From a virus: 20,167 nt of DNA. Below, one piece after another: positions 6,142 through 14,857 of this stretch (positions are counted from its first letter, which is position 1; every line of letters begins with the position of its first letter). Location: the IMG/VR virus record IMGVR_UViG_3300034374_000371, positions 1-20,167 of that record; one strand, given 5' to 3'. The notes beneath the pieces are model-generated. The model had not been told where the DNA came from, ran no database searches, and saw only the letters and a program-made list of their open reading frames with translations. The position numbers and the translations under genes were made by a program.

Positions 6142-7921
6142 CGAACAAAAATCAGACATAGGATCTGGTAGATCTTTAACTACAGGAACAAGTGCTAGTA
6201 GTACAATAGCTAGTATTGGTAAACAAGTATTTAATCAAGTAGCTGAATTAGGCAATAAACAAAATGCCATGACAGCAAAATTAAGAAGATTAGAAATTAA
6301 TACAAATGTTGATTTATCAAAATCAACTATGTTTGGAAAACAAACAGAATTTTCTGATAGTTTGTTAGAAAGAGATGATTATTTAACACCAGATAATTGG
6401 TTATTAGATTATGAAAAAAATTCAAAAACATGGGAAAAAGAATTTAAAAGTGGATTAGATGAACAAACATGGAAAGAATATCAACCTTTTTATTATCAAT
6501 CATATTTTGAAGGAAGACAAAATGTAAAAAAAGCAATTAGAGATCAAAAAATTAAAAACAATTTTATTGCTTACGATCAAACAAAAACAGATTATTTAAC
6601 TAATTTAGAAAAATTAACAAATCCAAAAGAAATAGCATTGCAATATGAATTGTTTGTAGAAACAACTTTAAAAACTAAAAAAACATTAGATATTTTTGAA
6701 GCTGAAAAATATAACGAAGAAGTAAATAATGTTAAATTAGCTACTAACAATAAATATATGATGATACAAGCTATTGGTACAGATTATATTTTAAGTCCAA
6801 ATAAAACTAAAGAAATAGATTGGAACAAAACATTAACTAAATTAAAAGATAAAAATTTTGAAATTAAAGATGTTGATGGAACACCAGTAAAACCAAATGA
6901 TAAATTAAGAGCAGATTTAATTACACAAGCTAAAACAAAATTTGACAATCAAACAGCTACATTTGATAAACAAATAGATCAAAACAATAAACAAACAAAA
7001 CAAGAACTTTCAAATGATTTAATTAAAATAGCTAATGGTCAAGATAAAGACGGTAATATTTCTGGTAATTTTTTAACTAAACTTGAAGGATCTACATTAA
7101 AAGATACAGAAAAAAAAGCATACTTAAATGCATTTAAAACACAATTATCAAGCGGTGTAAAAAGTTGGGATACAGGCCAAGCACAAAATGCACAAATATT
7201 AGCAAATATTATGATTGCTAAAGGTTTAATTGATACAGAAAAAGAAAAAGATTTTATTAATGAATTATATTCAAATGGATTAATGTCACATGAAACATAC
7301 CGTACATTAGAAGGTAAAATTGATGAAAATATAAAAGCTAAAAATGCTTACAAAAATCCATTATATAAAAATGCAGTTAAAGTATTATTAGATGAATTAG
7401 GTGAAAAAAAACTTGGTGCAGTTTTATTACAAGATGCAAAAGATATGTCATTAGCTGATATAATGAACCAAATAACTGGATCTGGTTTAAGTCAAGAAAG
7501 TTATGATGCTCTTAACTATTTTAATCAAGTATTAGCAGAAGGTGAAAAAAGAGGTTTTAATTATGTCAATATGTTGGTTAAAAAAGGACATGAAAATTAC
7601 ATTATGGATGATATTTTAACTTATGCTAAATCTGCTAAAGATAAAAAAGTACCTGCATTAGTACCATTACCAGAAGGTTTTGATAAAAATAAACCATATC
7701 ATTTAGCACCAGAAGTTTGGTTTAAAGGTAAATCACCAGAGGTATTAGGATACACAGTACCAAAAAGAAATAAAGGTGAGAGTGTTCCAGCTTACTTAAA
7801 TAGAACAATGACAGAACTTAAAGCTAAAAAATTTAATTTGCCTTCTACATTAACTGGTTTTCAATTTGAACAAGATTTTGATTTGAACACAGAAATGATA
7901 GTGCCAAATATTAAAAAATAA
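6122..7921 (+). CDS. Internal virion protein, T7 gp15-like by position
   Basis: This 599-residue, Lys/Asn/Glu/Gln-rich protein is predicted to be almost entirely helical and has no membrane segment. It begins with MKIPRYNEQKS, an opening common in podovirus internal core proteins. A Ser/Thr/Gly-rich stretch and long amphipathic helices follow, with the block DNWLLDYEKNSKTWEKEF near residues 93-110. No enzymatic motif is visible. Its place between the gp14-like gene and the giant protein makes it the likely second internal core or ejection protein, forming part of the DNA-delivery tube. The start overlaps the preceding small gene by 20 bases, with only AGG (6112-6114) as ribosome site. The stop overlaps the next start (TAATG, 7919-7923), coupling it to the giant gene. 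Family identity is by context rather than sequence. Confidence 0.65.
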   Translation: MKIPRYNEQKSDIGSGRSLTTGTSASSTIASIGKQVFNQVAELGNKQNAMTAKLRRLEINTNVDLSKSTMFGKQTEFSDSLLERDDYLTPDNWLLDYEKNSKTWEKEFKSGLDEQTWKEYQPFYYQSYFEGRQNVKKAIRDQKIKNNFIAYDQTKTDYLTNLEKLTNPKEIALQYELFVETTLKTKKTLDIFEAEKYNEEVNNVKLATNNKYMMIQAIGTDYILSPNKTKEIDWNKTLTKLKDKNFEIKDVDGTPVKPNDKLRADLITQAKTKFDNQTATFDKQIDQNNKQTKQELSNDLIKIANGQDKDGNISGNFLTKLEGSTLKDTEKKAYLNAFKTQLSSGVKSWDTGQAQNAQILANIMIAKGLIDTEKEKDFINELYSNGLMSHETYRTLEGKIDENIKAKNAYKNPLYKNAVKVLLDELGEKKLGAVLLQDAKDMSLADIMNQITGSGLSQESYDALNYFNQVLAEGEKRGFNYVNMLVKKGHENYIMDDILTYAKSAKDKKVPALVPLPEGFDKNKPYHLAPEVWFKGKSPEVLGYTVPKRNKGESVPAYLNRTMTELKAKKFNLPSTLTGFQFEQDFDLNTEMIVPNIKK

Positions 7922-10900
7922 TGACTACTTTATTAACTACGTTGCAATTAAAACAAGCAGGTTTTTCTGATGACGCTATTGTTCATTGGGTAAATAATCA
8001 AAGACCATTACTTAAAAATGCAGGTTTTAGTGACATGGAAATTAATAATGCCTATGGAATAAAACCTACTGATCTTGCTTCAATTAATACTGAAATAATG
8101 AACAATGAAAGTAATGTTAGTATTAATGAAAACACAGTACATACAGATGGTGTTACTTCATTAAATAATAAAAATACCGTAGGTAAAGATAAATCAATAG
8201 ACACAATTAATTCAAGTTTAGATAAAGATTATGAAAAAATAGAAAAACTTAAATTACCTAATGAAGATAAAACTAAAATAAAAACAATGCTAAAAACATC
8301 TTTAGATAATTTTAAAGGTGATGATAAAGGTAGAGTAGGTTTTGAAGAAACGTGGTTAAACGATCATTATCCAGATATAACTTTAAATGATATTAAATTT
8401 TCAGAAGACAAAGATGTTGATTTATTAAGTACAGCATTAAATGATAAACAAGTAGAATTATTACAAGGCGCAGAAGCTAAAGATATTTTAAATGGTAATA
8501 TTGGTTACAATTCAAAAGAAAATAAATTTGTTTTTAGTAAAGAATATGAAGATGAAATTAGACCCGCTAGATTAAAACAAAAAGAAAAAGAATTAATTGA
8601 AGGTGTTAAAAAACAAAAATACAAATTATATGTATTAAATACACCATTAACTACAGGTCAAGAAAGTAGAAAAGTATTAAATTTTGCACAAGATTATTAT
8701 GGTGCAAACGAACAACAATTAAATAATTTCAATACATTTATTAGTTATGTTTCAACATTAGAAAGTGATAATAGAAATATTTATAGTCGTGATGGTGAAG
8801 CTAAAGGATTGTTTCAATTCAGAGGATCGTCTGCTGTTACAGGATTAAATAGATTTAAAAATCTAATGTATAAATTAGATAAAGATTATCAAATACCTAA
8901 ATGGTTAGAAGAAGCATATGAACATAAAGATTTTACAGCATTAACTCCAGATCAACAAAGAGCAGTTACTCTAGCTAATTTTATAATGATTGGGCCAAAC
9001 AAAACATTAAATAGAGCAGGTACAGATGATTTAATTAAAAGAATTATGGATGGTGATGTAGATGCTATGAAAGAATTATACAAAAGTTATCATCATGCTG
9101 ATTGGTACAAAGATGAAACACAAGGTAAATATGTATTACGTGATAATGAAAAATTAGACAAAAGAATAGATGACCATTTTAAATATTGGGGTACACAAGA
9201 TGTAGGTTACATGAACCCTCAAATTGCTACATGGCCAAGTGATTGGATGACTAAAGAAGGGCAAGGTGGAAAGTTTGATAACTTTGTAAGTTATTACATG
9301 GGTGGTCAAGGTGCTGAAAACGCATTTAGACAAGGTTATTATAATTCAGTTACAGGTTTATTTGATAGATATGTAGAATGGACAGAAGCTAATCCATTAG
9401 CAACTATTGAAGACAAAGAAGATAAAATGAAAGAAATGTTTATGTATAATGACGGATCTTTTGGTGATGCAGTTATTTCTTCAGCAGTACAATTAGTCAA
9501 TGATAGTCCATATATGATAGCAGGATGTTTTGCTACTGCTGGTGCTGTTACAGTAGGTACAGGAGGTATAGCCGCACCTGCCGCACCAGTTGTTTGTATG
9601 GGTGGTGCATTTGCTTTACCAGAAGCATTAAGACATCCGTTTACAGAAGGTTTGTTAGAAGGCAAGTGGAATAATTTTAGTGAATTTATGGATCACTTTT
9701 TAAGTTTAAAAAATGCTGAAATAGCAGGTAAGATGGGTGCTGTTGGTATGGTAACTGGCGCAGTTGGTAAAGTTGCTGAAGTTGGAACAAAAAAATATTT
9801 ACATAATTTTATAGGCCCACAAACAAAAGCACAATTAAAATACAGTAAAAAATGGTCAACAGCTAATAGGCTTGGTGTAGAAGTTTATGCAATGACAGAA
9901 TTAGGTGCAAGAGTGAATGGTCATACACCTACTATGGAAGATTTTGCACATACAGCAGTATTAATATTTGGTTTTCACGCAACAATTAAACAAGTAAATA
10001 ATCTTGTTAATTTATATAAAAAACACGCAGTACATCCAAAAGACGTACAAAAATTAGCAGAAGTAAATAAAGAAGTAAAAGATCAATTAAAAAAAGGTGA
10101 GATACCAGATGTATATACAGAATTACAAAAAGACGTAATTAACGGTTTAGAAAAAACAACTAATCAAAAAATATTACCAGAACCTAAATTTAAAATAGGT
10201 GAAAAAATAAACATTAATGTAGATGGTACAAGACAAGGTATTGTTGTTTCTAGAGAAGTTTCTGGTAATGAAACACTTTTAATTGTTAAAGATATTGAAG
10301 GTAACAATATTACAATATTAGAAAGCCAAGCACGTAAAACAGACCCAGTTGATAAAATACAAGTTAAAATAAATGAAAAAGACGGATCTTTAGAAATAAC
10401 TAAAAAAGAAGCAGACGCTAATGAAATTAGCGCAGGTAGTAAAGACGGTGAAGTTAGTTTTAAATCTAAACAAGAAGCAAATGAATTTAGTCCAGATATA
10501 ATAGAATTACAAAATGGATCATCACGTTTTATTAAAAACAAAGATGGTACTACATATAAATCTACAGCTAAAGAAGCAGTACAAGAAACATCAAATAATG
10601 TAAAAGAAAAATTTATATCTGAAGACGGTGCAGTAGAAACTAATGGTATTATACTTACTGTTAAAAAATTTTATCCAGAAATAACAAAAGAAAAATCTAA
10701 TTATGAAGTTGTTGGTAAATATAAAACAGCAATGGATTTAATTAACAAAACATTTGATGGTGTTACAAATAAATACAAAAGAATATCAATGGTGTTTGCA
10801 GGTAAAAAAGGATTAGATTTTAATGTAGATAGTTTAGTAGCTAAAATAGGAAATGATTTTATTTCAATACCTAGAAAAGCATATGAACAATTAATGAAGT

Positions 10901-13900
10901 TTAATGACAATGGAACAATTAAACAAGCTAAAGTAGCAGGTATATCTAAAGATAAACCATTAGTATTTTTAGATCCAGTAACAAATGAGATTGTTGCTAT
11001 GTTAAAAGTTACACCGCTTAAAAAAGGTGAAAGATCATATTCACAAGCAGAAAGTTATTGGAATGAATATTCTGATTATAGAGGAACAGGTAATTTTCAT
11101 TATAGTAAAAGAACAAGAGATAGTGATAATGCAGGTATTCCAGATGAACCTTGGCATCCTAGTAATAGATCAATGGGTACTAAAGACAACTGGAAACAAT
11201 TATTTGAAAGTTCTACAGGTCTTGATTATTTTAATATTGTTACTTTAGTAGAAAGTTTATTAGGTAAATTACCTAAAGAAACTAGCAGACGTACTGGTTA
11301 TTTAGGTGTGTTTAGACATTTAAAAAAACAAGATCCTAATATACCTTTAAGAAGACAAGCAGAAATAGAAGTACAAAGAAATTTACAAGACAACCCTGCT
11401 GATTTTTTAAAAACACTTACACATGAATTAGGACACTTAATTGATTTTGTTCCAGATAGATCAATGAAAAAAGGTAATATTCTTGGACACATTGCTAATT
11501 TTAAAAGTTTCTTAAACAAATGGATAGACGGTAAAAACGAAGGTAATAAACCATTAGATAGAAAAGAAATAGCGGCAATAAAAAAACAAGCAAATGAATT
11601 AGCTAAATCAAAAGAAAAAGAAACTAATAAAGAAATAGAAACAGATCTTAAAATAACACCAGATAAAATATTACAAATATTTACAGATCCAAATGTTAGA
11701 AATAAAATAGATCCAGAATTTTATGATGCATTTGCTAAATTAGGTTCTTCAGTTAAAAAAGAAGTAGTTAAAGATGCAATGAAGGGAATGTTATCGCATC
11801 ATATTAAAGCTATTGCAGACAAAGTTAATGGTAAAAAAGTTGATCCTAGACTTTCTGATGAAGCTAATACAATCTTTAAAAACTTATTTGAAGCAGAATT
11901 AAAGAAAAGAAATTTAGTAAGCGTACAAGAAATTAGAGCAGAATTAAAAGCATTGTCTATGAAATGGCATCCGTGGAATAGAGCAACTGCACCTAAAAAA
12001 TATGCAGAATACAGAGATAGTCCATCTGAATTAATGGCTGAATTTATGATGGCATTATTATTAAGACCACAATGGACAAAATTTAATGCACCTAAATCTT
12101 TTGATCTATTAATGTATCACATGAAAAATAGACCAGAAGTAATGGATAATTATATTACTATTCAAAACTTATTAAACGCACCTGTTAAAAAACAAGACGC
12201 TGTTAAATACCAAGCGACTATGGATATGTTTATGAGAGGTGATAAACAAATAAGAGAAGCTGTTAAAGATGCAGAAAAAACTAAAAGAGAAGCATTAGAT
12301 GATATAGGTACAGAAGTTCTTGATAATTTCTGGTGGATGTTACAACATTTAAAATTAGACAGTCAAAGAGGTAATAGTCCATTAGCAAAAGACGTTAGAT
12401 ATTATATTGAAAATTACAGATATAGATGGGCTGAAGGTTCTTTATATAAAAGAATGATTGAAGAACGTATTATTAAACAAATACATAATCTTGGTTATAA
12501 CAAAAATCAATTTGGTTATACATTGTTGTTAAAAAACTTGGCAGAAAGTCAACAAAGGGAAGGTAAAATTACTTGGAAGTTTTACAAAATGCCTAAAGAA
12601 TTAGAACAACAATTTAAAAAAGAAGAAGGTGACATTGTTGGTATGTATGAAAGATGGGCAATGGATCACCCAGAATTAGTTAGAATTGCAAATGAATTTG
12701 CTGAATTAAGACAAACAGAAGTAGTACAAGCTGTAGCTAATGAAGGTGTAATTAGTCCAGATATAGTTCAACAAATGAAAGATAATACTGCTTACATTAA
12801 ATATCAACCAATAGAAGTTTTAATTGAAAAAATAGAAAAGATGGGAAAATATGTATTAGGTAAAGGATCTTTAAAAAAAACAAAAGGAACATTTAGTGAA
12901 TTTGCAAATCCTTTTGATTTTACTGTAGCCGCAGATATGCAAATTATGGCTGAAGTAAAAAAACATAATACTTATTATCATATTGTAGAATTTTTAAAGA
13001 CACATAAAACAGCATTAGAAGAAGCAAGTGGTGGTCAAAAAGTTATATCTAAACCAAAATATATTGGTAAAGGTGTATTAGATCCAAATGTACCTACTGG
13101 ATTAAAAAGAATTCAATTTATGCGTAATGGTAAAATGGAAACTTTTGATATTCATAGAGGAACAGCAGAAGCTATGGGAACAAATCCATTACAATTAAGA
13201 TGGACAGTAAGATGGTTAGCGGCAATCAATTCTGTTTCTAGAGCAGTTTTAACAGAACACAATCCTTTATTCTGGATATGGAATTGGGGATTTAGAGATA
13301 TGCGTAGATCATTTTTATTATTACCAAACGGTAAAGTAAGTAAAAGTTTAGGTAATAGAATTAAATATGTAAAAGAAGTTTTTGCATCTTTACCAGATGC
13401 TTGGAAATCTATTTACGGTGATGGTACTGCAATTACTAGACATATGGAAAAGAATGGATTTTTAATTGCGGCTGAAGAAGGTTACAGATCTGAAGCAGGT
13501 ATGGGTAGATCTAGATTAACTTTAGATGAAGACAGTTTTGCTTTAAAAAAACTTGTGTTTGAAAAGTACGAACAAAAAGGAAAATTTGGTGAATTATGGG
13601 ATGGTACTATGGGTGAATATTTAAGACATAGTGGTAATGTTGCTAGAATATTAGAACGATCACATAAAATAGCAGGTTATAAAGTAATAAAAGATCAAGT
13701 TAAAAAAGGTGAATTAAAAATAAGTGAAAAAGAATTGATGCAAATTATTCAATCTCAAATAGGTTCACCAAACTTTTTACGTCAAGGTAAAATGAACCCA
13801 GTATTAAATCAATTAATGTTATTCTATAATGCAAATAAAGAAGGTTATAGAGGTGATATAGAAGCATTTAAAAGAGATAAATCTGGAGTAGCTAGTAGAT

Positions 13901-14856
13901 TTTTCTTATATTCAGTAGCGCCTAAAGTTTTTGAAAAGATGATACAATATGGATTTTTAGGTAGTTCATTAGCAGTATTGTATAATGCTATACCAGATCA
14001 CGATAGAGATAATTTTAATGTAGTTCTTATTGGTAAGACAGAAGATAACAGACCAGTTTACATTAGATTTCCAATGGATTTTACGTCACAATTAATTACA
14101 AGTATATTTGGTACATCATTTGATATGATATTTGGTATTAATAAAGATTTATCTTCTTCAGAAAAACAAGCTAAATTTTGGGAAACAACAAAATCTGGTT
14201 TACCACAAATATCACCGTTTTTAGTTTTAATGTCGGAAGTAAGTCAAATGGTTTTAGGTCAAGAAGTTAGAGATAGATTTGGTAATCCTATTTTTGATCC
14301 ATTAATTCAAAAAATGGATTGGTTAGAAAGAGATGCTGTTAAATTACAAGAAACTTTAAAACACGTTTGGAATACAAATGGGCCAAGTTTTGTACACAAA
14401 TTTAAAAGTAAGTTTAAAAAAGATATTGCTAAAGAATATACTAATATAACAGGTTTTCCTTTAATAGATCCATTAATAGAAAGATTTTTAAAAGTAGGTG
14501 AAAACCCTGTAGTTGATGAATATTACAATATTAAGAATGTTGAAAACAGATTATTAAATTTAAAACAATATGATTTGAGAACAGCTATAGATAAAATAGC
14601 TACAGGCAAAATAGATGAATTAACAGCTAATGAAAAACAAGCATTAGTATTAACGCCTCAATTAGCTAATAATACTTACTTTATTGAAAACATATCTAAT
14701 GCGGCAGAAATATCAGAATTGTTGCAAATATTCCTAACTGGTGATACGAAAGATAGAGCCATGGCTTTAAAAGCTATGAAAAAGATAATGGGATCTGCAC
14801 CAGATTTAGAATTTAACTTTAAAATTACTGAAGAAGGTGATATTATAGGTAATTAA
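7921..14856 (+). CDS. Giant polyvalent internal virion protein with transglycosylase-like and metallopeptidase-like motifs
   Basis: This 2311-residue protein is likely packed in the head and ejected with the DNA. The N-terminus has two copies of an AGFSD motif (residues 13-17 and 34-38). A lytic-transglycosylase-like region follows at about 260-420, with E281 in LESDN as the candidate catalytic Glu and AKGLFQF at 294-300, which would cut peptidoglycan at entry. A hydrophobic Gly/Ala-rich stretch (about 532-572) could insert in a membrane. Residues 755-810 look like a small SH3-type barrel. HELGH at 1168-1172 is a zinc metallopeptidase signature, with SELMAE (1369-1374) offering a possible third ligand. 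EHNPLFWIWNWGFRD (1779-1793) resembles the LPD38 domain of large polyvalent phage proteins. It starts by TAATG coupling. Whether the protease motif is active cannot be told from sequence. Confidence 0.8.
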   Translation: MTTLLTTLQLKQAGFSDDAIVHWVNNQRPLLKNAGFSDMEINNAYGIKPTDLASINTEIMNNESNVSINENTVHTDGVTSLNNKNTVGKDKSIDTINSSLDKDYEKIEKLKLPNEDKTKIKTMLKTSLDNFKGDDKGRVGFEETWLNDHYPDITLNDIKFSEDKDVDLLSTALNDKQVELLQGAEAKDILNGNIGYNSKENKFVFSKEYEDEIRPARLKQKEKELIEGVKKQKYKLYVLNTPLTTGQESRKVLNFAQDYYGANEQQLNNFNTFISYVSTLESDNRNIYSRDGEAKGLFQFRGSSAVTGLNRFKNLMYKLDKDYQIPKWLEEAYEHKDFTALTPDQQRAVTLANFIMIGPNKTLNRAGTDDLIKRIMDGDVDAMKELYKSYHHADWYKDETQGKYVLRDNEKLDKRIDDHFKYWGTQDVGYMNPQIATWPSDWMTKEGQGGKFDNFVSYYMGGQGAENAFRQGYYNSVTGLFDRYVEWTEANPLATIEDKEDKMKEMFMYNDGSFGDAVISSAVQLVNDSPYMIAGCFATAGAVTVGTGGIAAPAAPVVCMGGAFALPEALRHPFTEGLLEGKWNNFSEFMDHFLSLKNAEIAGKMGAVGMVTGAVGKVAEVGTKKYLHNFIGPQTKAQLKYSKKWSTANRLGVEVYAMTELGARVNGHTPTMEDFAHTAVLIFGFHATIKQVNNLVNLYKKHAVHPKDVQKLAEVNKEVKDQLKKGEIPDVYTELQKDVINGLEKTTNQKILPEPKFKIGEKININVDGTRQGIVVSREVSGNETLLIVKDIEGNNITILESQARKTDPVDKIQVKINEKDGSLEITKKEADANEISAGSKDGEVSFKSKQEANEFSPDIIELQNGSSRFIKNKDGTTYKSTAKEAVQETSNNVKEKFISEDGAVETNGIILTVKKFYPEITKEKSNYEVVGKYKTAMDLINKTFDGVTNKYKRISMVFAGKKGLDFNVDSLVAKIGNDFISIPRKAYEQLMKFNDNGTIKQAKVAGISKDKPLVFLDPVTNEIVAMLKVTPLKKGERSYSQAESYWNEYSDYRGTGNFHYSKRTRDSDNAGIPDEPWHPSNRSMGTKDNWKQLFESSTGLDYFNIVTLVESLLGKLPKETSRRTGYLGVFRHLKKQDPNIPLRRQAEIEVQRNLQDNPADFLKTLTHELGHLIDFVPDRSMKKGNILGHIANFKSFLNKWIDGKNEGNKPLDRKEIAAIKKQANELAKSKEKETNKEIETDLKITPDKILQIFTDPNVRNKIDPEFYDAFAKLGSSVKKEVVKDAMKGMLSHHIKAIADKVNGKKVDPRLSDEANTIFKNLFEAELKKRNLVSVQEIRAELKALSMKWHPWNRATAPKKYAEYRDSPSELMAEFMMALLLRPQWTKFNAPKSFDLLMYHMKNRPEVMDNYITIQNLLNAPVKKQDAVKYQATMDMFMRGDKQIREAVKDAEKTKREALDDIGTEVLDNFWWMLQHLKLDSQRGNSPLAKDVRYYIENYRYRWAEGSLYKRMIEERIIKQIHNLGYNKNQFGYTLLLKNLAESQQREGKITWKFYKMPKELEQQFKKEEGDIVGMYERWAMDHPELVRIANEFAELRQTEVVQAVANEGVISPDIVQQMKDNTAYIKYQPIEVLIEKIEKMGKYVLGKGSLKKTKGTFSEFANPFDFTVAADMQIMAEVKKHNTYYHIVEFLKTHKTALEEASGGQKVISKPKYIGKGVLDPNVPTGLKRIQFMRNGKMETFDIHRGTAEAMGTNPLQLRWTVRWLAAINSVSRAVLTEHNPLFWIWNWGFRDMRRSFLLLPNGKVSKSLGNRIKYVKEVFASLPDAWKSIYGDGTAITRHMEKNGFLIAAEEGYRSEAGMGRSRLTLDEDSFALKKLVFEKYEQKGKFGELWDGTMGEYLRHSGNVARILERSHKIAGYKVIKDQVKKGELKISEKELMQIIQSQIGSPNFLRQGKMNPVLNQLMLFYNANKEGYRGDIEAFKRDKSGVASRFFLYSVAPKVFEKMIQYGFLGSSLAVLYNAIPDHDRDNFNVVLIGKTEDNRPVYIRFPMDFTSQLITSIFGTSFDMIFGINKDLSSSEKQAKFWETTKSGLPQISPFLVLMSEVSQMVLGQEVRDRFGNPIFDPLIQKMDWLERDAVKLQETLKHVWNTNGPSFVHKFKSKFKKDIAKEYTNITGFPLIDPLIERFLKVGENPVVDEYYNIKNVENRLLNLKQYDLRTAIDKIATGKIDELTANEKQALVLTPQLANNTYFIENISNAAEISELLQIFLTGDTKDRAMALKAMKKIMGSAPDLEFNFKITEEGDIIGN

Positions 14857-14857
14857 T

